Part shown: positions 1 through 9,982 of the stretch, in pieces
Layout of the letters: the number at the start of each line of letters is the position of its first letter
Numbering within the stretch: position 1 is the first letter of the stretch
Assembly (NCBI GenBank): GCA_003342895.1
Contig: PTFA01000081.1
Location: 2,556,181-2,620,180, forward strand
From: Casuarius casuarius
Lineage: Eukaryota; Chordata; Aves; Casuariiformes; Casuariidae
Length of the DNA stretch: 64,000 bases
Direction: 5' to 3'
Translations under genes and position numbers: made by a program
Notes under the pieces: model-generated
What the model was told of the DNA's origin: nothing
The model's database searches: none
What the model saw: only the letters and a program-made list of their open reading frames with translations

Positions 1-2590
1 CCTCAGTGTAGGGCTTGGTGAAGTCAACCAGGATCAAGTCCTTTTACACTCATCTTCACTGAACCAGGGAAAATCAGAGAAGATACCAGATGCCCCATAT
101 AGAAAAGTCCTACAGAATTTCATAAAAACAAAATAGCCTGTTTAGAATTCTGAAGCTTTCTACAGCATTTAGTAAATCGTCTTAGCTGTTCTACACAATG
201 TCTTGACAACTTTTTCAAAGACATTGGAATAACACAGTAACTACTTTTANAGTCCTGGGCCCAAGATCCGGTGTGAGTGCAACTGTCTCTACCACCACNG
301 TGAGAACCAGTGTCTGAATTCTTCTTTTGTTAGTGTTGTAAAGGTCTAGTTTTGGCATTTCTCCCTTGTGAAAGTTGATGCAATCCCCATTCCAATGAAC
401 TAGGGCTGAAATTACCCTTGTCCTGAGAGCAAAAAGCAGAAGGCCTATATCAGTGGACAACAGCAGCTGCAGGGAGGGGAGANCCGGCCGTTATACCCTT
501 CACATCCCTGGCGTTATCTACAGCCGCTCACTAACACTGTTATCTGAGCCAATTTTAGCAGCTCAAGGGGGAACCACCATTTGGGAATCTAATGTAATGC
601 CTTTTAGTCAGGAGCGAAGGATTAGGGGGAGATCAGATCTGGATTCCTCTGCTCGTGCCACAAGAGATATTTTTAGTGCCCTTGAAGTCAGCTGGAGCTA
701 TATGTGCTTTGCAGAGGGGAACGCTCTGCTCCTCCCTACAGAGGTTTTTCCACCATTCCCCGCAGCGGTGGTGTAAGAATGGCTTCTGCTCATTCAGTAA
801 TGTACCNATGGGATTTTTCAAACTGGTTTAAGGGAGTTAATTTGTTAAGGGAATTTAGGTACCATTGATTTTCCTAGTAATTAAGCTCTTAGACTCCTCC
901 AGTTGTCTGACNCTAAGCTTCCAGCTTTCCCTGAAAACCCACGGGGCCTGCGTACCTGAGTCCCTCGGGACGTAGGGGAGTCTCAGACCCTACAGCTGTG
1001 GTGTATGTGAGTGCATCATCTCTAAGGGTGGGGGAAAAGCAACCCATGTGGAATTGCTTTCTGTTTTCTGAAGGGCCGCACGCTGCGTTGTGACGAGAGC
1101 AGCAGGCTGGAGAAGTGAGCTGTGCTCATGGACACCAGATTTGGGATCGCTGGGAGTTTTTTAAACCTGGAGCTTGACGAGGACTTGGTTTTGTCATCAG
1201 GGCCTGAGGAAGCTGTCTCCTGCACCCTTAAAGATGTCAAAAGTTGGAGTTTAATAAGAAAAGGGTAATTTTGCCCAAATTTGTCTATTATTAACTGAAG
1301 AGATACTGTGCTGTCATAGGATATATCATTGTCAGGGTGAGTTTCATNCTGCACCTTTCACAGCAAAACCTTGCTAATCATAGACTTCTTAGAAGTGAAG
1401 CATTTTTAAGAGCATCTGCAACTTGCAACACAGCACTGCATTAAACCCCCACTGGCTAAGAAACCTCCCTGCGCACACAGCATCTGCTAGAAGGAAAAAG
1501 AGGAGGAATGTGTTTTCACTTCTGCGTTGGGATGGATTTAAAGGGCCTAGCGAGGGGCAATGCCAGCCAAGGCGCAGGGGCAGCACCTTGGAGAACATTG
1601 GAAACAGCCTCTGGGGTCGGATGTCGTGGCATGGCCAAACCCCCCAGCTGCCACCCGTTTTGGGAGGTGCAGGAGTCATACTGTGAGATGCTCTGGACCA
1701 AACCATGCTTTCCCCCACCACATGTAGAGTCATTCAGAGTCTAGGCCTAAACACTGAAAGCTGTGCTAAAAACNTTACCTGTTGCAGGACTCCATGCTGT
1801 GAAACTTCCTGTTTGTACAGCTTCATCAGCTCTATCACTCCCTGTCTGCTGACACACTGGAGAAAATNATGTCTTCATGACATCTGTCCCCACAACTGGA
1901 AAATGCTATTCTGTAGGAAGTAGGAAGCCAATCTTAGAAAGATATAGCACATTCCAGCTGGTCTAGAGTTATACCCTTGGAGCCTTGATGGTCCAGAAGA
2001 GTTTTGTAGTCTACATATGGTGCCTGGGGATCCAGCACGGGAGGGCACGCATCCAGCTGCTTGGCAGGTAGCAAATCTCTGTGCCTCGGTAGGCAGATGT
2101 TCTCATTGCCTGGCTTTGTGGCACCAGCACCTTGNTCGCTGGATCGTTTTATGTCTGCCTTTCCTCCCCTGGCTCCTTGGAGGGGTCTGATGACTGACCT
2201 CGATCATGTCTCATCCNCACCCAGCAAATCCTCCACCTCCCNTCACCCACAGTGCCATGTGGACGTTTGTCATCTTCTGCCTTGGGCCATGGCGGCGTGA
2301 GCCTGCCACCCCGGGCTCTTCTGTCCCTGGGATCCCGTGTAGGCATGCAACAAGCGCCGGTGGGAGGCCGAAAATATGCCTGGTGGCTGCTTGCTGGTGG
2401 AAGAGGATCTCTGTGCCTTTCCCGTCCGAGCCCCGGGGGTCTCTGCCCTAGGCCAGACGCTGGGGCTGAGCAGGACAGCTGGGCTCTGCCACGGCGTGCC
2501 CAGGCTTGGGCCCCACCAGCACCCCAGGCATGCTAGGGTACCTTCTCTCTTCTTCTGCTCCCCCCCTAAAAGAGGCTGATTTGGTGGTTT
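1..2590. other. No gene recognised (0-2.6 kb)
   Basis: Mixed-composition vertebrate non-coding DNA. Open frames of up to about 115 codons occur on both strands (for example 453-776 plus and 1389-1733 minus). They overlap each other in opposite directions, contain no recognisable domain and lack convincing paired splice sites, so I treat them as chance. The part from about 2,040 to 2,570 is richer in G+C. I see no repeat element here that I can name. Confidence 0.6.
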
Positions 2591-3900
2591 TGCAGATTTA
2601 TGTCAAAGGCCTTAATGTTTTTTCCCATGAAAACACAATTGTCAGAAGAAAAGAAAAATTTCAGCAAGTTTGAATCAGAATGCTTTCTCTTTTTTTTTGT
2701 AAAAATCTATTTACNAAGACCTTTGAAAAATTCTGCTTTTCAATCCAAAGTGTTTTTTCTCCTGGAATACCCTTCAATTTTCCNTATACAACTGAGCATA
2801 TCTCCCCCACCTCCCCTCTAAAAATAGNCTGTAAAGAAAACAAAGATACCTTTTTGGGGGTTGAGCAAAGACATCGGTTTGTCCCAACACAAAATGTTAC
2901 ACATTTCGTTTCTCTGAAGAAAATCTTTTTTTTTCCTCTTTTCGTCCCACGGGTTTTTTCCTTTGTTTCGTGGGGTCGACTTGGGACAGATCCTCCCTTC
3001 CCCAGTTTTCAGTATTACACAAGTGGANCAGAAAAAACAGCCATTCAACTGCTCTAACCGCAGTCTAAATGAGAATGAGAAGATATTTCAGCTGTTTCTC
3101 ATGGTTTCCACTTTTCTCCGTCGCTGAGAAGCTCAGTAGCTCCAACAACCTATTACACTAATTGTTCTTTTCCAAAATCCAACTGTCAACAGAAGGCAGG
3201 GAACCAGTCTAACATTTTCAGCTGGAATTTCCACTACTTCGGTTTGTTCCTGGCTTTGATTTTTGTGAACTTGTTTGCCCTCCAAGAAGTTTGACATTTT
3301 GTGATATTTTCTAAACTGAAACTTGCTCCCATAAATGCTTCGTCTGACAAATACGACATTTGTTATCACAAGCAACATTTCGCGGTGGGACCGAAGCGGA
3401 TGTCTCTCTCGTCACATTGTTTCCAGGCTGCGATCAGATAATTAAAGTGTTTATGTGAAGATGTAAGGGGATCAATATGAGGTCAAGTAAATTGTGCGAA
3501 CTCTTCAGTACGAAGCCATCTTTTGGGCAGAGTTTCTCCAGTTTCCACAGGAACTTTTCTTTAGCAAATATGCTNAACGCCTGCCCAAAATGTCTCTTCT
3601 CCTGCCAAATTGAATCTTCTAAATGCAATGCACATTGTCAAAATGGATGCCGGGGCTTTGTTCAAGCAAATGTTTGTCAATATTTTATTTTGGGTGTTCT
3701 CCTATTTGTAAAGACACNGTATCTCAGAAGCACTTCAGCTTGTTGTTTGTGTCTAGGGCGTTGAGATGTATTACATGTCATAGAAAAAACATCGTGGTAT
3801 AATGACATCTCTATATTANGGGCACCGAATTATACGAGAGTTAATAAATTAGAGAAAATAGGTGCTTATCTATGTTTCCTGTTGACCACTGGTNGACTAG
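2591..3900. other. T-rich non-coding block, no gene recognised
   Basis: Runs of T and A with several pyrimidine tracts, then from about 3,130 a smoother AT-rich stretch that reads like conserved non-coding DNA. Apart from the inverted repeat at 3,512-3,599, I see no named element. The open frames here are short and interrupted. Confidence 0.5.
3512..3599. repeat. Inverted repeat able to form an ~88-nt hairpin
   Basis: The 10-mer ttttgggcag at 3,521-3,530 is exactly complementary to ctgcccaaaa at 3,581-3,590. The flanking bases extend the pairing imperfectly, to about 15 of 19 positions when the arms are taken as gaag...gcag and ctgc...cttc. The loop is about 50 nt. The length is in the range of a microRNA precursor or a small MITE remnant. 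The loop shows little further pairing, and I cannot tell whether it is transcribed. Confidence 0.35.
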
Positions 3901-3904
3901 TCTT

Positions 3905-3970
3905 GCCATCAGTGGGATAAATCAGGTGCTTAAGATTAAGCACATGCTTATGGGCTTTGCTGCAATACAG
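3905..3970 (+). repeat. Ancient amniote interspersed repeat, 'gcttaag' type (copy 1)
   Basis: The stretch contains cagtggga, then ggtgcttaagattaagcac, then atgcttatgggctttgctg. This order, a 'cagtgggactactcacgtgctt' half followed by an inverted 'aagcacatgcttaag' and 'tgctttgctga', is a pattern I know from dispersed old repeats in turtles, crocodilians and birds. I cannot give the library name. Similar pieces occur at 15.1, 33.7 and 54.7 kb. Confidence 0.55.
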
Positions 3971-4448
3971 GTTAAATGCGACAGCAGAGCACTGAGGTGG
4001 AGGACGGAGACTGAGGAGTGACTTGAATTTCCCAGCAGAGAGATACGGGANTGGGCGAGGGAACCTCTTCTTGGGTGCAGCCCCAGCAGAGACTGAGCAA
4101 ACCCGAGTGAAGCCCTTGGNAGATATTTTGTTCCTATCTCCTTTCAAATTTCTCTCATCCTCTCCCTTCTCTCTTCTAGTCTAGGGGCTTTGATGAAATG
4201 GAACAAATGAAAAACGCTGGCAATTGTTTGCAGCACTGGGGAACTTTTCTCTGACGTGTCCCAGAGCTTCTGCTGTGAGGTGGTGGGAGCCAAGCGCTGG
4301 CAGCTGTTTCCACTTTAGACCGACGTAGGAGACTCGGAGCGAATGCATTTGTTCTGCGTTCCCAAACCCGTATCGCGCTGGAGCTCTGTCTTTGCACCAG
4401 CAGCGACATCAACCTGATTTTGCTCTCAGTCTGTTGAGTTCTGGTTTG
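3971..4448. other. No gene recognised
   Basis: Ordinary mixed sequence. A minus-strand open frame of 93 codons (3,866-4,147) overlaps the old repeat just upstream, which argues against it being a real exon. No further element seen. Confidence 0.5.
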
Positions 4449-4490
4449 GTTTTCTTTCTTNTTTTCTTTCCTTTCCTTTCTTCTTTTTTG
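4449..4490. repeat. Polypyrimidine (TTTC/CTTT)n tract
   Basis: Forty or so bases of almost pure T and C with imperfect ttttc / ctttc units and one N. It is a simple-sequence repeat, probably length-variable between individuals. Confidence 0.8.
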
Positions 4491-4599
4491 TTTGCAAAAC
4501 CAGTAAGCTTCCTTCCACAAGCCNGAATAAGGCCGTAGACACTCCAGGCTGCTGCTTTCCCTTCGCTGCCATTCCTCTATGTGTAGAAGTTTAGCAGGG

Positions 4600-5440
4600 G
4601 GTCCAGCAACTAAAATGAAAAGCACATGGGTTTGTGCCTTTACAATTGAAATAAAGAAATCTAAGATGACAGAAGAAGCATGTTGTTTATGGAACTGCAG
4701 ATTTCAGTGAAGGACATCCCTACCAAATCATAATTAAACTACCATAATGACCTCCAAGTTTCATTTGCTGGGCTGGGAAGGAGGAAAATGTAGATATTTT
4801 CAGTGGGTTCTGCTGAAACAATTTATCGAGACCCACAGCTGGTTTTAATGTGCTGATGAGCTGGGAAAACAGTCAAAATTGTGCTCGAGTCAAATGACTG
4901 TGTAATATCTGAGGGCTGAAACAGACCATAATCTCTGTCATTTTATTTAATCTAACGAATAGTGTTTTGTAACTGAAAAACATAATTGCCCTGCACATAT
5001 GTTACATGCACACTTCACTAATAAAATCCACAGTGCCACTGGTGGAACAAAAGAAAACACTTTGAATCCGATTTATTTAATTGTTTTTAATTTTTTGAAG
5101 ACTTAGTTGGAATAAAACAAATATTTGGCATGAAAAACTTCAGCAACATTTATACAAGCTAGACAGAGGAAATCTGTGTTGCTTAAATTAAAAATAATTT
5201 TTTTGCAAGAAAAGGTGTTTAAAAAATTATTTTCTACATTTTTAAATATATTTTAGATTTTTCACTGGAGTTGCCTTTGAAGTTCAGGACACAAAAACAA
5301 TCAACTTTAAAATTAGTGCATAAAATTAATGATTGCTGGAGTTGGCAGGCTCACTGGAAAACCAGGCCTCTTCTGGCATTTTCATTTGGAAAAGCTTCAA
5401 AAGCTGCTGCCTGTGTTTGACATTAGAAGCAAGAGCTGAA
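4600..5440. promoter_or_regulatory. AT-rich conserved-looking non-coding block (candidate enhancer)
   Basis: A long AT-rich stretch with no repeat, no N between 4,524 and 5,505, and many binding-site-like words. These include taattaaa at 4,731-4,738, a CAGCTG E-box at 4,836-4,841, several tttaatt/aaattaa homeodomain cores and a run of ttaaaaa words near 5,180-5,260. There is no open frame of note. Texture and lack of ambiguous sites fit a constrained non-coding element, but this is inference from style; no alignment was available. Confidence 0.35.
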
Positions 5441-5630
5441 AAGTGAGGGAGAAAAGAGGAAAATGCCTCCCAAATATCAGGTGCAGAGCAAACTTCAAGG
5501 GACANATGGCAGAAAATGCCATTTTTTGTGTTTGTGGTCTTAGTCTCAGGGACATCACTCGCAGCAAATCTTCCTGCAGACCTTTGATTATGAGATTTGG
5601 TTGTTTATTCAGTTGTTTTTTCTTCTTTAG

Positions 5631-5690
5631 CGTTTGTGAAGTGAAAGTGGAAGAGAGGATGGATTGGGGGAGCAGCAGNAGAAGTCACTG
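5631..5690 (+). CDS. Candidate 60-nt internal exon (speculative)
   Basis: A strong acceptor, with ttgttttttcttctttag ending at 5,630, is followed by 60 nt open in one frame and then ctg|gtaggg, a usable donor, at 5,691. The length is divisible by three. In the open frame the exon begins and ends in phase 2. The encoded peptide (begins VCEVKVEERMD) resembles no family I know. It pairs in phase with the candidate terminal exon at 5,917-6,082. Chance explains single splice-like signals easily, so confidence is low. It could equally be non-coding or not an exon. Confidence 0.15.
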
Positions 5691-5916
5691 GTAGGGTCAT
5701 TCGTAACAAGGAGGTTCCATGCCCACCCTCGAAGAAATACAGACATAGAGCAGCGACCAACCTGTGTTAAGAAGCCACCGTTGCGTTTGGCTAAACTCTC
5801 CTCAAAATCTGAAGGCCATTCCTTCCTTGGAGAGGCANGTATTTGATCTCCTACCCTCAGACCAAAACTTGCAGCCCAAACCTTTCACTTGATCTTATTT
5901 TTTGTTTTCCCCGCAG

Positions 5917-6082
5917 CATCTCTGAGCCACCTACTCCCTGGGCAAAGTTTTCTGGAGAGCTAAGGACACAAAATTACCCACTTTATACCTTCATTAGTGG
6001 AAAATTAAGTTTTCTCTTTCTTTGGGGAAGTCATCCTGGTGTGGGGTTGGTGATGGAAGACAGCTGCAAACAAATGTGCTGA
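5917..6082 (+). CDS. Candidate 3'-terminal coding exon (speculative)
   Basis: The acceptor is textbook: a T/C tract ending ttttgttttccccgcag at 5,916. The next 163 nt are open in the phase left by the 60-nt candidate upstream and end in TGA at 6,080-6,082. The peptide begins ISEPPTPWAKFSGEL and ends SCKQMC. The first AATAAA downstream is at 6,600-6,605, which would give a 3' untranslated region of about 0.5 kb. The intron between the two candidates would be 226 bp, 5,691-5,916. No family is recognised. The alternative is chance signals in non-coding DNA. Confidence 0.15.
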
Positions 6083-6721
6083 GTGAATTAATGTACTGTG
6101 CGATGGTGGAAAAAAGTTCAGCTCTACAGGAAGGATTTGGTATTCAAACAGGTTGAGCAAGGCTGNGGGAAGAAGGATAGTACAGACTGTCTGAAAGTTC
6201 AGCTACAAACTGTGCATTAATATTTAAAAAAGAAGGAAAGTATGTCATGGGAGAGAGAAAAAAAGAAAGGAAGTATGCATGGGGAGCGGCAGAATTGGCA
6301 AAACACTCGTTGCTATAAGTTGGATTCTTGTTTTCTTGAGTGGATTTGGCTTCAAAAGTAATTAGCTTCTTGTCACATGCTTGGGCCATCATGCCAAACA
6401 GTTCAACAACACATTATTTTTGTCATTGCACAAAAGGTGATATTGAGCCCAGAATAACTGTTTCTATTTATGACTTTGGCTTTTGGCCTAAACTCAAAGG
6501 AAGTGAAAAAAATAATGATATCCTTTTCTGAAGGTCTTGTGGCACTTGTGTTTCAGATGTTATTGCAATGAGAGAGTTTACCAGGGTCTCAGTATCAATA
6601 ATAAAGCCAGCTCCCACCAGCGCTNTTAGGGTTGTTTGGACGTTTCTTGGAGAGAAACGTAGCAGAGCAAACCNGTAGGATTAGTAACTGAGGCCGTAGT
6701 GACTCCTCGATCCTACATCTA
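6083..6721. other. No gene recognised; possible 3' UTR of the 5.6-6.1 kb candidate
   Basis: AT-leaning sequence with an AATAAA hexamer at 6,600-6,605. If the candidate exon at 5,917 is real, this would be its 3' untranslated region; otherwise it is unannotated spacer. Confidence 0.3.
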
Positions 6722-6745
6722 CTAACGCCTTTTCTAAGGCGTTAG
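6722..6745. repeat. Perfect 10-bp hairpin with 4-nt loop
   Basis: The sequence ctaacgcctt, loop ttct, then aaggcgttag is fully self-complementary over 10 pairs. It is not preceded or followed by another recognisable RNA-gene signal. It does not match the histone 3' stem-loop, whose stem and UUUC loop differ. Function unknown. Confidence 0.6.
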
Positions 6746-8110
6746 AAACTTTGGGGGGAGAGGAGGGCTCAATATCCAAGACTTTGTGCGTGCTANAACC
6801 CCTCTGTCTCTGCGAGCTATCACAGCCCCGTTTCTAGCACCCCAAGAAAANAGTTTGGATGTGCTAGTCCCAAAGAGCGACAGACCTAACCTGTGGGTCA
6901 AATATGCGGAGAAGGGTGGTGGAATTCCCTCCCGTTACGAGAAATAATTGATTAACCTGGATATTGATTAAGCCAATAAATCATGCGGACNGTGGTAGAA
7001 TAACTGAACGGGTTCCCGCAGGGATAGACACCAGGTAAAAGGGGTTTTTGCTTCACGGGGAATGAAGAGCATGCAACGGGCGGATGNGTATCTGGAAATG
7101 GATTTAATGAACACCTACTGAGTCTCTCTCCTACTTCCCTGCCTGTGAATATCCACTGAGGCATTTTAATCTTGACCTTTCTTANTAATACAAGAAAATC
7201 TTATTAGCAGTTACGTTTTGGAATGTTTCTGCTTAGTCAACTCCAGGGCAACAGTTTGACTTGACACAACGGTGTTTGCTTTCAATAGTNTGGACTATGC
7301 CGGTCTGTGGGGTGATTCATTTGCTGGCTAATTAACAAATGTCTAATGTAAATTTAACATTCACTTCAACTTACATTCCTTCAACCCAAACTCCTTTCTG
7401 ATTGGGGTAGCTGCAANTGGAAGCCAAATATTTTCACTGGTGGAGCCAAGGGGGTGGCATATGCTACTCGTTTAGATTTCCATTTCCTTTGCATCTTTTC
7501 AGGGGCTGAAAGCGAGGAGTTAACATTTCCGAATACAAAGTCTTTTTTGTATGAAAATTTGCAAAGAAACCCCCAGGAGTTTCTAGTACTACTAAAACAT
7601 GAAATCCAAGTTCCTTCATTCAGAGGTGAAGAACGCCTGATGAGATTGCCCCATTCCTTCTTTCCAAATTTCCTGGGAAACAAATACATGCCCAGTTNTG
7701 CTTTAAGAGGCTTCTGCGTCTTCCCTGTGCTGAGCATCCATCTCCTGACTGCGAATTCAAGGACCAAGCCAGATCGTTGCTCAACAGAAAGGGACTTCGG
7801 CTCCCTGGTCCCCTCTCCGGTTCAAGCGACGTCTCCATTCTCCCAGACGGTGCTTCACTACTTTGGACATTAACGTTTCTGCAATATGGCAACACTGACC
7901 ACGACATAAACAGGATCATAGGTTTCCCGATGGCCTGAGTAAGAAGATAAACAGCTTAATCCTGCAAACAGACAGCAGGCTCCTGCAGCCTCCCAGGAAT
8001 ACACTCTCCAGTGGCTACATTGCTGGGAAATGCTAGGTAAACAACAACAGAGATGAACAGCAAGATACATNTGAGTGTTCGAAGGAGCGAGGCTGAGGTC
8101 TGGGACTCCC
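6746..8110. other. No gene recognised
   Basis: Mixed sequence, with an AT-rich, conserved-looking patch at about 7,260-7,390 that contains ctaattaac. A minus-strand 128-codon and a plus-strand 139-codon open frame overlap at 7,381-7,873; neither has a recognisable domain. From about 7,870 a minus-strand open frame continues into the CpG island next door. Confidence 0.5.
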
Positions 8111-8403
8111 ATGACACCACGCAGAAATAGTTTGGGCTCAGATGACTCTCCCGCGCGCAGCGCGGCCAGCGGGGAGTGCAGCCCGTTGCCGGGGTTTTCA
8201 CTGCGAGCCCTGCCTGCTGCCTCTCGAGCTGAGCGGTCACTCGACGGGGCCCCTGCAGCTCTTTCCCCCGCCGAAGTTTTGCGATGGAAATCCAACACCT
8301 CGGAGCAAAAGCAGCCCGCGAGGCCGCCACGCGAAGCGGCTCTGCGGAGCGCAGCCCCAGGGCTTGCGCCTGCTCCAGCACGCGAGGACCACGCGCCTCC
8401 GGC
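8111..8403 (+). CDS. Candidate first coding exon inside a CpG island (speculative)
   Basis: An ATG at 8,111 opens a frame of 98 codons (begins MTPRRNSLGSDDSPARS) that runs through the CpG island. It reaches TGA only within the sequence gc|GTGAGT, whose GT at 8,404-8,405 is a perfect GTGAGT donor. Splicing there would remove the stop. The peptide is low-complexity Ala/Pro/Arg/Ser, as expected of any GC-rich translation, and I recognise no domain. A 187-codon minus-strand frame (8,433 to 7,870) covers the same bases, showing how easily open frames arise here. A promoter-proximal exon is possible but unproven. Confidence 0.18.
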
Positions 8404-8445
8404 GTGAGTGTCCGCAGGGAGCCCTGCTCGCACGGATGGCTGGTA
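8145..8445. promoter_or_regulatory. CpG island
   Basis: I count about 35 CpG dinucleotides in roughly 300 bp, near or above the number expected from base composition, whereas the flanks are CpG-poor. There are several CGCG clusters and no repeat. In vertebrates such islands are usually unmethylated and mark promoters or developmental regulatory sites. No recognised gene starts here, so it is an orphan island or the 5' end of an unrecognised transcript. Confidence 0.75.
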
Positions 8446-9975
8446 ACACCGCTTGGTAGGAAGGTACTACATCTACGTTGCCTTTTAAGTAACTTTTACC
8501 ACTATTTATACGCTATTTTGCAAGCCGCGTCACAGGTGTGAATTACCCGTGGGGGGTCCCTGAAGAAGGAAGCCCAGGCAGGTGCAGAGCCTGTGCGGGG
8601 CCGCGTGCAGGAGCGGTGCATCTCTCTGCGGGGCTTTCACCCGATGCTTTCCCCCATCTTGGGGTTGGGCTAGGCAGGATTGAACGGGATGGGTTTGTGG
8701 CTTGGACACCCACCACCCTACGTTATGGCATGAGCTTCTTCACACTTTCAGCGATGGGAAAGTCCGTGGTGAGAATCCGTTTTTTCATATGCTCTTTTAT
8801 GCGGAGGAATGGGTTTTTATGGCATTCAAATTACATTTCAAGTGAAAAAAACAATCCTATTCCATCCATGTCCTGCTCTAACTAGCTAGTTTTTCTTTTT
8901 CCATTTGCGGAGAACTACTTCCTTACAGGAGCTGGATTTTGGAAAGCATGTTGCAGGAAGCTGAACACAAGAAGAACAGCTCAGACCTCCTAGTGCTAAT
9001 TCTGCCTCTTGCTGCTTTGCTTTGCAAATGTGGGGAGGTGACACAACTTCTTTTCCTCAGTTTCCAGCTCAGTAAAGCAGCGCTAACACTACTGAAGACC
9101 ATCAGTGGCTGCTATGAAGTGCAATTAGGTCACGTTCCTAAAGTGCTTGGGAATCATCTGATGGAAGCCATATGCTGATATTGTGCTCATCTAACACAGG
9201 TTTGATTTGGAGATTATTTGGAAATGACCCAACGCAGAGAAAGAGGCCTTGTGGCTCCTTTTGAGAAATGCCTGCACAGGATCAGCAATCAGCCCATTTC
9301 TCCAGCAGAGATAGCCAGGCACATCCAAAGTGATTTATTTTAGAAATTGCACTGTAATCTCGCCATAACCGCCATTCCTGTGTGATTTCCAGCACTTCCT
9401 CCTTGCAGCTGCCTTTCAATGAGATCCAGAGATGCAGCGAGAACAGTTTTTTCCACCATGTTTTGAAATCTCTTAGTGATGTTAATGCGCTTTTCACTTG
9501 GTTTGGTTGAAGGTTTGGGCCAGGCCTGTTGGTTGAAGCCTTTGCGTTAAACTGGGGTTTATCCTTCTGCCGGGGGAGGCCAGAAGCTTCTCCTCTCTTG
9601 CTCTGCAATCTCGCGCTGGGACGTGTGGCCGGGTGCCCCGGGGGTTTCGATCTATCTTCTGTCCCTTTCTGCTGCCCGCGGTCGCTCAGGAAGGGAAGGA
9701 GAGCAGTGTTGGAGCAGTTACGTCCCACCGCATGATCCTAATAGAGAAATCCATCAACCAGCATCTGGGAGCTGGGAGAAGTCAGGATTTGGCTCTGGAC
9801 CTGGCAGCTCAGTTGTGCTGCTAGGGCTCCCTGGCAGGACGGCACGACGCCTTCGGGGGGGNTTTCTCCCGCGGGAGGCCGAGCCCTGGAGCAGCACCTC
9901 ATTTTGGCCGCTGGCGGGGGAGCTGCGCCCCAGCTCTGTGCATTTGCGTTTGCTGCTGTACGGACCGGCTGCACA
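8446..9975. other. No gene recognised
   Basis: Mixed sequence with no N between 8,071 and 9,862. G+C rises from about 9,590 to 9,960. Open frames on opposite strands (9,282-9,728 minus, 9,623-10,087 plus) overlap and carry no recognisable motif. Confidence 0.5.
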
Positions 9976-9982
9976 TATAAAA
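9976..9982 (+). promoter_or_regulatory. TATA-box-like sequence
   Basis: TATAAAA lies just downstream of a GC-rich stretch (9,840-9,970), the usual setting of a core promoter. A second TATATAAAG is at 10,162-10,170. No downstream gene is recognised, so either may be chance. Confidence 0.15.

Noticed and set aside
1..40. Half-unit of the palindromic amniote repeat at the window start (ggtgaagtcaaccaggatc)
   Set aside because: Too short and cut by the window edge to distinguish from chance.
7870..8433. 187-codon minus-strand open frame through the CpG island
   Set aside because: The first two thirds follow GC-rich sequence and the rest is Cys/Ser-rich without a known motif. The plus-strand ATG-plus-donor reading is at least as good, so neither is asserted as a gene.
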